Below the pieces are notes generated by a model that saw only the letters and a program-made list of their open reading frames with translations, made no database searches and had not been told where the DNA came from. From positions 2,418,001 through 2,482,000 of the forward strand of contig NZ_CP065997.1 in the NCBI RefSeq assembly GCF_016127315.1: a stretch of DNA of 64,000 bases, in the 5' to 3' direction. The stretch comes from Achromobacter deleyi. GTDB lineage: Bacteria; Pseudomonadota; Gammaproteobacteria; Burkholderiales; Burkholderiaceae_B. The translations under genes and the position numbers were made by a program. This document shows positions 8,775 to 20,598 of this stretch, one piece after another (position 1 is the stretch's first letter; every line of letters begins with the position of its first letter).

Positions 8775-9012
8775 GTTGCGGGAGAGAGCGGCCGTCCGCG
8801 GCCGCCGCCGAAGGCGCAATTCGCCCAGAATCGCTCAGGTATCCCATACCGCGCATGTTTGCCCTGTCCCGGTTTTTACCGCGCGGACGCGGCAAAGCAG
8901 CACTCTGGAGAGACCTGGCGCCGCTGCCCAAATAGGGACATAGCGCGCAGCCCAGGCGCCGAAGGTGCAAACCCGCCACGCGGGGCAACTCTCAGGCAAA
9001 AGGACAGAGGGG
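8775..9012 (+). ncRNA. Tandem glycine riboswitch
   Basis: Two glycine aptamers lie head to tail upstream of gcvT. Aptamer 1 has GGAGAG (8781-8786), GCCGAAGG (8807-8814) and CTCAGGT (8834-8840). Aptamer 2 has CTCTGGAGAG (8903-8912), GCCGAAGG (8958-8965), CTCAGGCAAAAGGACAGAG ending near 9009, and a P1 helix CTCTG/CAGAG. The second aptamer has an extra stem of about 35 bases between its conserved blocks. Downstream, CTGTCC (9043-9048) can pair with GGACAG (9002-9007) of aptamer 2, a possible expression platform. Glycine binding usually turns gcv operons on. Confidence 0.93.
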
Positions 9013-9100
9013 CGGAAAATTCAGCCGTTGCGCGGGCGTTTCCTGTCCGCCGGCGGCATTCCGTAACCCTGGCCCCGCTGCCGCTCCGGAGTACCCGCGC

Positions 9101-10201
9101 ATGTCCGCAACCCTCAAACGCACCCCGCTGGCCGACGAACACATCGCCTCCGGCGCCCGCATGGTCGATTTCGGCGGCTGGGACATGCCCCTGGCCTACG
9201 GCTCGCAACTGGAAGAGCACCACGCGGTGCGCCAGGACGCCGGCATGTTCGACGTGTCGCACATGCTCAACGCCGACGTCACCGGCCCCGACGCCTTCGC
9301 CTTCCTGCAGCGCCTGGTGGCCAACGACGTAGCCAAGCTGACCGTGCCCGGCAAGGCGCTCTACACCTGCATGCTGAACCCGCAGGGCGGCGTCATCGAC
9401 GACCTGATCGTCTACTTCTTCGCCGCCGATGAATGGCGCGTGGTGGTCAACGCCGGCACGGCCGACAAGGACATGGCCTGGATGCAGCGCGTCAGGCAGG
9501 CCGGCAAGTTCGACGTCACCATCACGCCGCGCCGCGACTTGGCCATGATCGCCGTGCAGGGCCCCAACGCCCGCGCCAAGGTCTGGGCCGCGCGTCCGGC
9601 CTGGCAGGCCGCCAGCGAGCCGCTGACCCCGTTCGTGGCCGCCCGCGTCGGCGACGACACCCTGGTGGCGCGCACCGGCTACACCGGCGAAGACGGTTTC
9701 GAGATCGTGCTGCCCGCCACCGAGGCGGTGCAACTGTGGCGCGACCTGGCGGCCCAGGGCGTGCGCCCGGCGGGCCTGGGCGCGCGCGACACGCTGCGCC
9801 TGGAAGCCGGCATGAACCTGTACGGCCAGGACATGGACGAACTGACCCAGCCCGGCGAAGCCGCGCTGACCTGGACGGTGTCCCTGAAAAACCCCGAGCG
9901 CCGTTTCATCGGCCGCGACGCGCTGGAGCAGTTCGCCACGCCCGCCGCCTTCATCGGCCTGAAACTGCAGGAGCGCGGCGTGATGCGCGCCCACATGGCG
10001 GTGCGCACCCCGCACGGCGTGGGCGAGCTCACCAGCGGCACCATGTCGCCGACCCTGGGCGTCTCGATCGGCTTCGCGCGCCTGCCGCAAGGCGTGGCCG
10101 CGGGCGACACGGTCGAGGTCGACATCCGCGGCAAGTGGGTGCCCGCGCTGGTCTGCAAACTGCCGTTTGTCCGTAACGGCAAAGCCGTCGAACACTCGTA
10201 A
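9101..10201 (+). CDS. gcvT: Aminomethyltransferase, glycine cleavage T protein
   Basis: A 366-residue T protein that moves the methylene group from the aminomethyl-dihydrolipoyl H protein to tetrahydrofolate, releasing ammonia. Family landmarks are [45 protein letters not shown], and the folate-site region [20 protein letters not shown]. Length is typical. The ATG at 9101 has CGGAG nine bases upstream. It is the first gene behind the glycine riboswitch and is followed by gcvH and gcvP; expression should rise when glycine is plentiful. Confidence 0.97.
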   Translation: MSATLKRTPLADEHIASGARMVDFGGWDMPLAYGSQLEEHHAVRQDAGMFDVSHMLNADVTGPDAFAFLQRLVANDVAKLTVPGKALYTCMLNPQGGVIDDLIVYFFAADEWRVVVNAGTADKDMAWMQRVRQAGKFDVTITPRRDLAMIAVQGPNARAKVWAARPAWQAASEPLTPFVAARVGDDTLVARTGYTGEDGFEIVLPATEAVQLWRDLAAQGVRPAGLGARDTLRLEAGMNLYGQDMDELTQPGEAALTWTVSLKNPERRFIGRDALEQFATPAAFIGLKLQERGVMRAHMAVRTPHGVGELTSGTMSPTLGVSIGFARLPQGVAAGDTVEVDIRGKWVPALVCKLPFVRNGKAVEHS

Positions 10202-10298
10202 ACTCGAAGCTTCGCGGCGCTGGCCGGCCCCTTGGGGCAGGGCCGGCGGCGCGAGGCGCGCAACACCATTTCCTTATCCGAATCCCCCAGGAGTTCCC

Positions 10299-10676
10299 AT
10301 GAGTCTGCCCACCGATCGCAAGTACACCGAGTCCCATGAATGGGTCAAAGCCGAAGGCGACGTGTTCGTCGTCGGCATCACCGATACCGCCCAGGACCAG
10401 CTGGGTGACCTGGTCTTCGTCGGCGACGTCAAGGTCGGCGCCAAGCTGAACGCGGGCGAGACCGCCGGCGTGGTCGAGTCGGTCAAGGCCGCCTCCGACA
10501 TCTACGCGCCCGTGGCCGGCGAAATCGTTGCCTTCAACGACGAGCTGGAAAGCAACCCCAACCTGATCAACGAATCGGCCTTCACCGCCTGGATCTTCAA
10601 GATCAAGCCGGTCAACGCCGCCGATGCCGACAAGCTGCTGGACGCGGCCGGCTACGAAGCCGTCGCCAACGGCTAA
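10299..10676 (+). CDS. gcvH: Glycine cleavage system H protein
   Basis: A 125-residue lipoyl carrier that shuttles the aminomethyl group between the P, T and L proteins. The lipoylation site is Lys63 in [15 protein letters not shown] near the start and [17 protein letters not shown] near the end are family signatures. The ATG at 10299 has CCAGGAG upstream; an upstream in-frame extension has no family similarity. There are 97 bases after gcvT and 91 before gcvP, all in one direction. Confidence 0.97.
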   Translation: MSLPTDRKYTESHEWVKAEGDVFVVGITDTAQDQLGDLVFVGDVKVGAKLNAGETAGVVESVKAASDIYAPVAGEIVAFNDELESNPNLINESAFTAWIFKIKPVNAADADKLLDAAGYEAVANG

Positions 10677-10767
10677 GCCCGTCAGGGCGGGCGCGGCGCT
10701 GGCGCCGCCGCCCGTCCATGCATCACCGTCCGTCCCTCCGACGACACCGCCATCTCGAGATCCCCCC

Positions 10768-13641
<2,874 letters not shown>

Positions 13642-13702
13642 TGCCGCATGAGGGTTCGCCCCACGGGGCGCACCCTCGAGGCCCGCCTGGCGACAGGCAA
13701 AA

Positions 13703-13737
13703 AAAACCCCCATCGCAAGATGGGGGTTTTGTTTTTT
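13703..13737. terminator. Bidirectional intrinsic terminator between gcvP and the DUF945 gene
   Basis: A perfect 12-bp stem (AAAACCCCCATC, 13703-13714; loop GCAA; GATGGGGGTTTT, 13719-13730) is followed on the + strand by GTTTTTT and preceded by eight A residues, which become a T-run on the - strand. It can therefore end both convergent transcripts. Confidence 0.93.
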
Positions 13738-13748
13738 GCGCGGCCGCC

Positions 13749-15719
13749 TTACTTCTTGGCCGGCGCCGCCGTGACGGTGTTGGCGAAGTCCTCGGTGATG
13801 CTGAAGTAGGTGTTCAGCAGGATCTGGAGGTTCTTCTTGCCAATGCCGCCTTCGGCGTTCATGTCCATCTGCAGCACGGCCTGGTTCTTGTCGTCCAGGT
13901 AGGCGCGGGTCCAGCGGTATTCCTGGTTCCAGGCGTTGATGGCCTTGAGCGTGGCCGGCTTCTTGCTGGCGTAGGTCGCGGTGGCCACCAGGTCGTAGCA
14001 CTTCTCGGAGAAGTCGTTGCACAGGAATTCCAGGCGCAGGTCGGTGGCGCCGGTACTGCTGGCATCCAGGATCAGGACCGGCCCTTCGTCGCCGTCGGTT
14101 TTGCGCGTGTTGTAGCCCATGTCTTCGAGCATGTGGGCGACCGCGTCGACGTCGAATTCATTGACCACGTCGGCGTTGCTGGTGGCGGCCATGTCGTCGT
14201 CCATGGCGGTGGCGCCGGCGGCCGGCTCCGCTTCGTCTTCGTCGTCGTCCATCGCGCTGTTCATGCCGGTCGCGCCGAGCAGGCCCGAGAACAGTTCGTC
14301 GGCCGGGATCTTCTTGCCGTTCAGGTCGCCCATGCCGTCGGCGAAGTGGAACTTGCCGACGATGTTGTCGCCGTCGTTCTTGCCGACGTTGAACATCTCG
14401 GCCATGCCCGACATGCTGCGCACGTTGTCGGCGGCTTCGGCGGCGGCCTTGTCGGCGGCCATGCCGTCCTTCTTGATGGCGTACTGCACCATCAGGTCCT
14501 GCACCATCGGCTTGGAGATGATCAGGGTGGCGTCGATCTGCTTGATGGCCTTGACCACGATTTCCTGCGGCGTCAGGTTCTTGACGTCGGGCGGGTTGGC
14601 CAGGTCCAGCTGGACGGTCAGCTTGCTTTCGCCCTTGCCGGTCTTCCAGCTGATCGGGTCGATGCTGAACGACGGATTGCCCGCGAGCAGCTTGCCGGCG
14701 TTGTCCAGCAGCACCTGGAACTGTTCGTCGTTCAGGCCTTCGTCGCGGGTGCCGGCCATGTACTGGCGGATCAGCTGGTTGTAGGTGTCCGACAGCTGCT
14801 TGACCGCGGCGCCGTCCAGCTTGGCCAGCTTGATCACGGCCTGGCCGTTGCCCAGCGCCACGTCGTTCACGTTCAGTTCGCCGGTCTGGTAGGCGGCCTG
14901 GATGTTGATGTTCTTGTCGTCTTCGGACAGCTTGACGGTGTAGCCGAAGTTGTCGAGCGCGACCTTGACGTCGACGTCAGGCTTGGTGACATCGATGCGC
15001 TTGATCTTGATGGCCGAATCGCCGACCGACAGGCCGAACTTGCCCATGCGGCTGTCGACGTCCATCGTCAGGCCCGTCATCAGCATCTTGATCGGGTCGC
15101 TGCTCTTGCTGCCGTCCACGGCCAGCGTGTCGGTCTTGGCGGTGGCGGTGATCGCCTGCAGGCCGCGGTCGAAGGTGCCGGTGATTTCCATGCCGCTGAA
15201 ATCGACCGAGTTGCCGTCATGGACGACCTTCACCGGCGCGATGCGGGCGGTCGAGGCGGTGTGGCCGCCGAAGCTGACCACGGCGTCGGACACCAGCGGC
15301 GAGACGTCCTTGGTCAGCTCGAACACCGGCTTGACGTTGTCGGTCTTGGCCAGCTCGGCGTGCACGAAGGCCAGCTTGGGGGCGATGGCGCCGCGCGCCA
15401 GCGCGCTCTTGGGGAACGGGCCGTGCTCGATGCGCGTGTCGAATTCGATCATGCCGGCGGGCATGTCGTCCGGGGTCTTGTCGTTCTTGACGAACGACAG
15501 GCCGTAACGCGCCTGGGTCGAGAACAGGCCGCGCTCGTATTTGATCTGGTCGATGCGCAGGCCGAACAGGGGCGTGAGCTTGGCCAGCTTTTCGTTGGCC
15601 TCGGCCAGGCGCTGCTGGGTGCTTTCCTCGATGCGCTTGCCGGTGTACCACGTGGCACCTACCCAGCTTCCCGCTCCCACTATGACCACGGCTAGGGTGA
15701 TCGCTACGCTCTTTTTCAT
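13749..15719 (-). CDS. YdgA-like DUF945 family protein
   Basis: A 656-residue protein with an N-terminal membrane anchor (MKKSVAITLAVVIVGAGSW) and a long extracytoplasmic body. The region YTGKRIEES..LAEANEKLAKLTPLFGLRIDQIKYERGLFSTQARY is the DUF945/YdgA signature; E. coli YdgA is shorter, at about 500 residues. The extra C-terminal 150-200 residues contain an acidic low-complexity linker (about 500-535, DDDEDEAEPA) and then a compact domain with two Cys residues. The linker separates DUF945 from this domain, which resembles YbjN-type sensory domains (tentative). Function is unknown. It stands alone, facing gcvP across the shared terminator. Confidence 0.8.
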   Translation of the reverse strand: MKKSVAITLAVVIVGAGSWVGATWYTGKRIEESTQQRLAEANEKLAKLTPLFGLRIDQIKYERGLFSTQARYGLSFVKNDKTPDDMPAGMIEFDTRIEHGPFPKSALARGAIAPKLAFVHAELAKTDNVKPVFELTKDVSPLVSDAVVSFGGHTASTARIAPVKVVHDGNSVDFSGMEITGTFDRGLQAITATAKTDTLAVDGSKSSDPIKMLMTGLTMDVDSRMGKFGLSVGDSAIKIKRIDVTKPDVDVKVALDNFGYTVKLSEDDKNINIQAAYQTGELNVNDVALGNGQAVIKLAKLDGAAVKQLSDTYNQLIRQYMAGTRDEGLNDEQFQVLLDNAGKLLAGNPSFSIDPISWKTGKGESKLTVQLDLANPPDVKNLTPQEIVVKAIKQIDATLIISKPMVQDLMVQYAIKKDGMAADKAAAEAADNVRSMSGMAEMFNVGKNDGDNIVGKFHFADGMGDLNGKKIPADELFSGLLGATGMNSAMDDDEDEAEPAAGATAMDDDMAATSNADVVNEFDVDAVAHMLEDMGYNTRKTDGDEGPVLILDASSTGATDLRLEFLCNDFSEKCYDLVATATYASKKPATLKAINAWNQEYRWTRAYLDDKNQAVLQMDMNAEGGIGKKNLQILLNTYFSITEDFANTVTAAPAKK

Positions 15720-15888
15720 CGTTTTGCTTTGTCGTTGATTGTCGAGTCTTGTCCCTGCGGCGCGGCGCCGGTGACGGCGCGTCGGGGGGCACGGACATGT
15801 TCATCGGCCTGTCAGGACCCGCGGCGAGTATACCGAGGCGCAACGGCACGTTGCAGTGCGCGCGGTTACCGAAGATTTCAAAATGAAA

Positions 15889-15910
15889 GCCGGCGCCCTC
15901 GGGCGCCGGC
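15889..15910 (-). terminator. Candidate intrinsic terminator of the M81/amidase/ABC operon
   Basis: A 9-bp GC-only stem (GCCGGCGCC / GGCGCCGGC around CTCG) lies 24 bases past the stop of the last operon gene. On the - strand it is followed by TTTCATTTT, an imperfect U-tract. Confidence 0.6.
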
Positions 15911-15933
15911 CATATTGTCGACAAAACCGGTTT

Positions 15934-17409
15934 TCAGAGCGGGTCGAGCGGGTAGATCGGCCGCCGCACGTGCTGGAAGTCGAGCTGGGCGTAGTCGGAG
16001 GTGGTGACGCCCACGCCGGTGCATTCGATGATCTCGGTGGCCATGGCCGAGAAGCCCGCGCGCCAGTGGACGCGGCTCTTGAGCACCACGTAGCGCTTTT
16101 GCAGCGGGTCGATCCCGGCCGACAGCAGGCAATTGATGTCGAACGGCTCCTGGTGGCGCGACACCACCACGATCTCGACCCGTCCGGTGTCGATCACCAC
16201 GGTCAGGCCGGTGTCGTTGCGTACCCCGCGGTACATGGGGCCGCGGTTCAGGTAGACGCCGTCGAACACCAGCTTGACCCGCCCGGTCACGGTCAGCGGC
16301 TCGCTGGCCTGCTTGATGGCGGGCATGGCGACCTTGCCGCCCAGCGGCAGGGTGACGACGCTGCCGACGCCGGCCGTGGCGGCCTCGCGCGCCGCCTGCG
16401 GATCACAGATGGCGTAGAACACCACGTTGTCCAGTTCCTGGCGCAGGACCTCGGCCAGCACCGCGGTGGTGTCCATGGTGCCGCCGGAGCCGGTGTTGTC
16501 GAAGTGGTCCAGCAGCACCACCGGGCCTTGCTCGATGGCCTTGGCGCGGGCGATGGTGGGGGCCAGCGGCTCGGGATGGAACACCCACTTGGCGCGGTCG
16601 TTCCAGGCGCGCTCCAGCAGTTCGTCGCGGTATTGCTCCGCCTGGGCCAGGTTGGCGTCCGTACAGACCACCGCGCTCAGGCCGGCCTCGCGGATGTCGG
16701 CGTGCGGGAAACCGACGAACACCGACGCCGCCAGCACGCCTTCGGCCTCCAGCTGGCGGCAGCGTTCCTGCAGCGATTTGTTGGGCTCGGCGTGGGTGCC
16801 CTGGCACATGACGTGCGGCAGCATGGGCTTGCCGGCCCAGGTCATGACCGGCTTGATCTCGCCTTGCAGCGTACGCACGATGACGTTGGCGGCGCGCACG
16901 CCGGCCTCGCGGATGTCCACGTGCGGATAGGTGTGGAAGCCGCTGATGACGGTGGCGTGGTCGACGATGTCGGCGTAGATGTTGGCGTGCATGTCGAGCG
17001 TCACGGCCACCGGCGTCTCGGGATCGATCTCGCGCAGGCGCCGCAGCAGGTCGCCCTCGGCGTCTTCCATCCCCTCGGCCACCATGGCGCCGTGCAGGTC
17101 CAGCAGGATGGCGTCGTAGCCGCCCTTGCGGACCTCGTCCAGCACCAGCTTGCACAGCAGCTCGTGGGTCTCGGCGCTGGTCGGGCCGCTGGGCCAGGAC
17201 TCGGCCGCCACCGGCACCACGATCTCGGCGCCGACCCGGCGCGCCACCTCGATATAGCCGCCCAGGCCGCTGTCGGTGTTTTCGTAGGCCCGGATGGCGC
17301 GTTCGCCGGCCAGGATTTCAGGGTTGCCGCGGAAGAAACGCGCGAGCGGGGTGGGCACGGGCGAGAAGGTGTTCGTCTCGTGCTTGATCATTGCCAGAAG
17401 CCAACGCAT
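15934..17409 (-). CDS. M81 (MlrC/microcystinase-like) metallopeptidase, copy 1
   Basis: A 491-residue member of the MlrC family (MEROPS M81), named for the enzyme that cleaves linearised microcystin; most members have unknown substrates. The N-terminal signature is KHETNTFSP (HETNTF at 10-15); LLDLHGAMV, TLDMHAN, GFHTYPHVDI and LLDHFDNTGSGGTMDTT are further conserved motifs carrying probable zinc ligands and acidic residues. It has no signal peptide, so it should act in the cytoplasm on imported material. The ATG at 17409 has AGGAAT upstream. It is the last gene of the leftward operon, 50 bases after the amidase, and is paralogous to the protein at 24130. Confidence 0.9.
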   Translation of the reverse strand: MRWLLAMIKHETNTFSPVPTPLARFFRGNPEILAGERAIRAYENTDSGLGGYIEVARRVGAEIVVPVAAESWPSGPTSAETHELLCKLVLDEVRKGGYDAILLDLHGAMVAEGMEDAEGDLLRRLREIDPETPVAVTLDMHANIYADIVDHATVISGFHTYPHVDIREAGVRAANVIVRTLQGEIKPVMTWAGKPMLPHVMCQGTHAEPNKSLQERCRQLEAEGVLAASVFVGFPHADIREAGLSAVVCTDANLAQAEQYRDELLERAWNDRAKWVFHPEPLAPTIARAKAIEQGPVVLLDHFDNTGSGGTMDTTAVLAEVLRQELDNVVFYAICDPQAAREAATAGVGSVVTLPLGGKVAMPAIKQASEPLTVTGRVKLVFDGVYLNRGPMYRGVRNDTGLTVVIDTGRVEIVVVSRHQEPFDINCLLSAGIDPLQKRYVVLKSRVHWRAGFSAMATEIIECTGVGVTTSDYAQLDFQHVRRPIYPLDPL

Positions 17410-17459
17410 GGAAATTCCTGTGGGTTGCCAAAGGGAAAGGGAGACTCTGCCGGCGGGCG

Positions 17460-18869
17460 TCAGGCGGCGCGGGGCGGCTGCGGCCAGGGATGCTGGGCCG
17501 GGCGCATGCGCTCCCAGGCGCGGGCCACGCGCAGCACGCCCAGGTCGTCGAAGCGCGCGCCGGCGATCTGCAGGCCGATCGGCAGGCCGGCCCGGGTGTA
17601 GCCGCAATTGACCGAAGCAGCCGGCTGCTCGCTCATGTTGTAGGGCAGCGTGTAGCCGATGTGGTGCATGGTCGTGGCGACCTCGTTGGTGGGCGCGGCC
17701 CACTCGGCGTTGTAGGCCACCACCGGCGCCACCGGCGACAGCACGTAGTCGAAGGGGGCGGTGGCGGCCACCGTCCTGGCGCGCACGTTGAGGGTTTCGT
17801 AGTAGCTGCGGAACACGGCTTCGCCGGTCTGGCCGCCGCCGCTTTCGGCCCAGGCGCGGATGAACGGCAGGATCTTGGCGCGGCGCGCCTCGGGCAGGGC
17901 GCCCAGGTCGATGGCCGAGCGGGTGCGCCAGAAGCGGTCGACGCCGTCCAGCATGTCGGGCGTCATCCACGGCTCGAGCGGGGTGACGATGGCGCCGGCG
18001 GCTTCGAACTGGCGGGCCGCGGCCTCGACCGCCGCGCGGATCTCGGGATCCAGCGGCAGGCCGCAACCGGCGTCCAGCTGCAGGCCGATGCGCAGGCCGC
18101 GCACGTCCCGTTCCAGGTTGAGCCAGTCGAAGTCCTGGAACGGCAGGCTCATGTGGTCGCGCGCGTCGGGTTGCGACAGCACGCCCATCATCAGCGCGGC
18201 GTCGGCGATGTCGCGCGTCATGGGGCCGGCGCAGCGGCCCATGAAGGGCGGATCGATGGGAATGCGGCCCAGGCTGGGCTTGAGCGTGGCGATGCCGCAC
18301 CAGGCCGCCGGCAGGCGCACCGAGCCGCCGATATCGGTGCCGATGTGCAGCGGGCCGTAGCCCGCGGCGGCCGCCGCGCCGGCGCCGGCGCTGGAGCCGC
18401 CCGGGTTCTTGGTGAGGTCCCACGGATTGCGCGTCAGCGCATGGAAGCTCGACAGCCCCGAGGACAGCATGCCGTAGTCGGGCATGGTGGTCTTGCCCAG
18501 CACCACGGCGCCGGCCTCGCGCATGCGCGCCGCCGGCGGCGCGTCGGCTGCGGCGGGCGTCAGGTCGGTGGCGGCCGTGCCCAGCGGCACCGGCACGCCG
18601 CGGGTGGCGATGTTTTCCTTGATGGTGGCGGGCACGCCGTCCAGCGAGTAGCCGCCGCAGGCCTGCGGTTCGCCCTTCATCCAGCGCGCCTCGGAGGCGC
18701 GTGCCTGGGCCAGCGCCTGGTCGGGATCGAGCGCGTAAGTGGCGTGGATGTGCGGTTCCCAGCGCGCGATGTGATCGAGCACCGAGCGGGTCGCCTCGAC
18801 CGGCGACAGGGTCTTGTTGCGATAGGCGGCCAGCAGTTCCTGGGCCGAGAGTTCATGCGGTTGCGACAT
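17460..18869 (-). CDS. Amidase (amidase-signature family)
   Basis: A 469-residue amidase-signature hydrolase that releases an acid and an amine or ammonia. The Ser-cisSer-Lys triad is visible: Lys84 (VPATIKENI), Ser159 (NPGGSSAGAG) and Ser183 (GTDIGGSVRLP). Alternatives such as GatA are unlikely because it lies in a catabolic operon without gatB or gatC. The start at 18869 (MSQPHELSAQELLAAY) fits the family N-terminus; a longer frame adds only a proline-rich stretch. It sits between the ABC ATPase gene (37 bases) and the M81 gene (50 bases). The real amide substrate is unknown. Confidence 0.93.
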   Translation of the reverse strand: MSQPHELSAQELLAAYRNKTLSPVEATRSVLDHIARWEPHIHATYALDPDQALAQARASEARWMKGEPQACGGYSLDGVPATIKENIATRGVPVPLGTAATDLTPAAADAPPAARMREAGAVVLGKTTMPDYGMLSSGLSSFHALTRNPWDLTKNPGGSSAGAGAAAAAGYGPLHIGTDIGGSVRLPAAWCGIATLKPSLGRIPIDPPFMGRCAGPMTRDIADAALMMGVLSQPDARDHMSLPFQDFDWLNLERDVRGLRIGLQLDAGCGLPLDPEIRAAVEAAARQFEAAGAIVTPLEPWMTPDMLDGVDRFWRTRSAIDLGALPEARRAKILPFIRAWAESGGGQTGEAVFRSYYETLNVRARTVAATAPFDYVLSPVAPVVAYNAEWAAPTNEVATTMHHIGYTLPYNMSEQPAASVNCGYTRAGLPIGLQIAGARFDDLGVLRVARAWERMRPAQHPWPQPPRAA

Positions 18870-18906
18870 GGCGGATTCCAATGGACGGTGGGTTGCCGGG
18901 GAGTTC

Positions 18907-20598
18907 CTAGGCGGCGGGGGACGCAAGGCCGGCCGCCACGGGCCGGAAGTTGCGGAAGTCCCAGTCGCGTCCGGGCGCCGCGTCGATCAGGGCGCGGGTG
19001 TACTCGTGGCGGGGATCGGTCAGCACGGCCTGGGCGGCGCCGGTCTCGACGACCTTGCCGCGCTGCATGACCATGATGGTGTCGCAGATCTGCGCGGCCA
19101 CGCGCAGGTCATGCGTGATGAACAGCACGCCCACGCCGGTGCGTTGGCGCACCTGCTCGAGCAGTTCCAGCACCTGCGCCTGCACCGACACGTCCAGCGC
19201 CGAGACGGCCTCGTCGGCCACCAGGATCTCGGGGTCCATCACCAGCGCGCGGGCGATGCAGATGCGCTGGCGCTGGCCGCCGGAGAACTGGTGCGGATAG
19301 CGCCGCATGGCGTCGGGGCTCAGGCCGACCACCGACAGCGTCTCGCCGGCGCGCTGCTCGGCCTTGTCGCGGGGCACGCCGAAATTGAGCAGGCCCTCGA
19401 TGATCGACTCGCCCACGGTGCGACGCGGGTTGAGCGAGCGGTACGGATCCTGGAACACGATCTGGATGCGGCGGCGCACCGGCCGCAGGGCCGCGCCGGA
19501 CAGCGTGCTGAGGTCTTCGCCGCCCATCATCATGTGGCCGGCGGTGGGCTCGATCAGGCGCACGATGCAGCGCGCCACGGTCGACTTGCCCGACCCGGAT
19601 TCGCCCACGATGCCGAGGATCTCGCCCTTGCGCAGCGTCAGGTTGACGTCGGCGGCGGCGATCACGTTCTGCGGCGCGCGGCGCGAGAACAGCGAGCTCT
19701 TGCCGCCATAGGTGCGGCCCAGGCCCTTGACGTGCAGCACCGGCTGGCCGACGGGCGCCTCGCGGTGCGAGGGCACCAGGCTCGGCACCGACGACACCAG
19801 CCGCCGCGTGTACGACTGCTTGGGTTCGGCCAGGATCTCGTGGCGCGTGCCGCTTTCGATCAGGTCGCCGCGGTTCATCACCACGATGCGGTCGGCGATC
19901 TCGGCGACCACGCCGAAGTCGTGCGTGATGAACAGCACGGCGGTCTGGTGCTTGACCTGCAGTTCCTTGATGAGCAGCAGGATCTGTTTCTGCGTGGTGA
20001 CGTCCAGCGCCGTGGTCGGCTCGTCGGCGATCAGCAGCTTGGGTTCGAGGATCAGCGCCATGGCGATGACGATGCGCTGGCGCTGGCCGCCCGAGAGCTG
20101 GTGCGGATAGGCATCGTAGATGCGTTCGACGTCGGGCAGATGCACCGAGCGGAACATCTCCAGCACCTTGGCGCGGCGCTCGGCGGCCGACATGCGGCGA
20201 TGCAGCCGCAGCACTTCGTCGACCTGCTTGCCGACGGTGTGCACCGGATTCAGCGCGGTCATGGGTTCCTGGAACACCATCGCCATGCGGGTGGCGCGCA
20301 GTTCGCGCAGGCGGCGCGGCGTGGCGGTGGCCACGTCCTCGCCTTCGACGCGGATCGAGCCGGCGCTGATGCGCAGCACGCCGGGCGGCAGCAGGCCCAT
20401 GACGGCCAGCGAGGTGACCGACTTGCCGGAGCCGGACTCGCCGACCACGCACACGGTCTCGCCGGCGTGCACGTCCAGGCTCAGGTTGCGCACCACGCGG
20501 TTGCCGGCGCCGCCGACTTCCACCGACAGGTTGCGGATGGCCAGCACGGCGGACGAGGTGTCGCCCGCGGGGGGAGTGGGAGAGTAGGTCATCGGCAT
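18907..20598 (-). CDS. Dipeptide/oligopeptide ABC transporter ATPase, fused DppD-DppF type
   Basis: A single 563-residue chain carries two complete ABC ATPase domains. Each has Walker A (GESGSGKS at about 46 and again near 335), a signature motif (LSGGQRQR and FSGGQRQR), a Walker B and a switch histidine (ITHDFG, ITHDLR). The C-terminal extensions after each ATPase match the oligopeptide-transporter domain. One gene therefore replaces the usual DppD and DppF pair, as in GsiA and YejF. The start overlaps the permease stop by one base (TGATG), implying translational coupling. It should power uptake by the adjacent permeases and binding protein. Confidence 0.93.
   Translation of the reverse strand: MPMTYSPTPPAGDTSSAVLAIRNLSVEVGGAGNRVVRNLSLDVHAGETVCVVGESGSGKSVTSLAVMGLLPPGVLRISAGSIRVEGEDVATATPRRLRELRATRMAMVFQEPMTALNPVHTVGKQVDEVLRLHRRMSAAERRAKVLEMFRSVHLPDVERIYDAYPHQLSGGQRQRIVIAMALILEPKLLIADEPTTALDVTTQKQILLLIKELQVKHQTAVLFITHDFGVVAEIADRIVVMNRGDLIESGTRHEILAEPKQSYTRRLVSSVPSLVPSHREAPVGQPVLHVKGLGRTYGGKSSLFSRRAPQNVIAAADVNLTLRKGEILGIVGESGSGKSTVARCIVRLIEPTAGHMMMGGEDLSTLSGAALRPVRRRIQIVFQDPYRSLNPRRTVGESIIEGLLNFGVPRDKAEQRAGETLSVVGLSPDAMRRYPHQFSGGQRQRICIARALVMDPEILVADEAVSALDVSVQAQVLELLEQVRQRTGVGVLFITHDLRVAAQICDTIMVMQRGKVVETGAAQAVLTDPRHEYTRALIDAAPGRDWDFRNFRPVAAGLASPAA

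Noticed and set aside
17460..18869. GatA subunit of the amidotransferase
   Set aside because: The amidase family is shared, but there is no gatB or gatC neighbour and the gene lies inside a transporter and catabolic operon.
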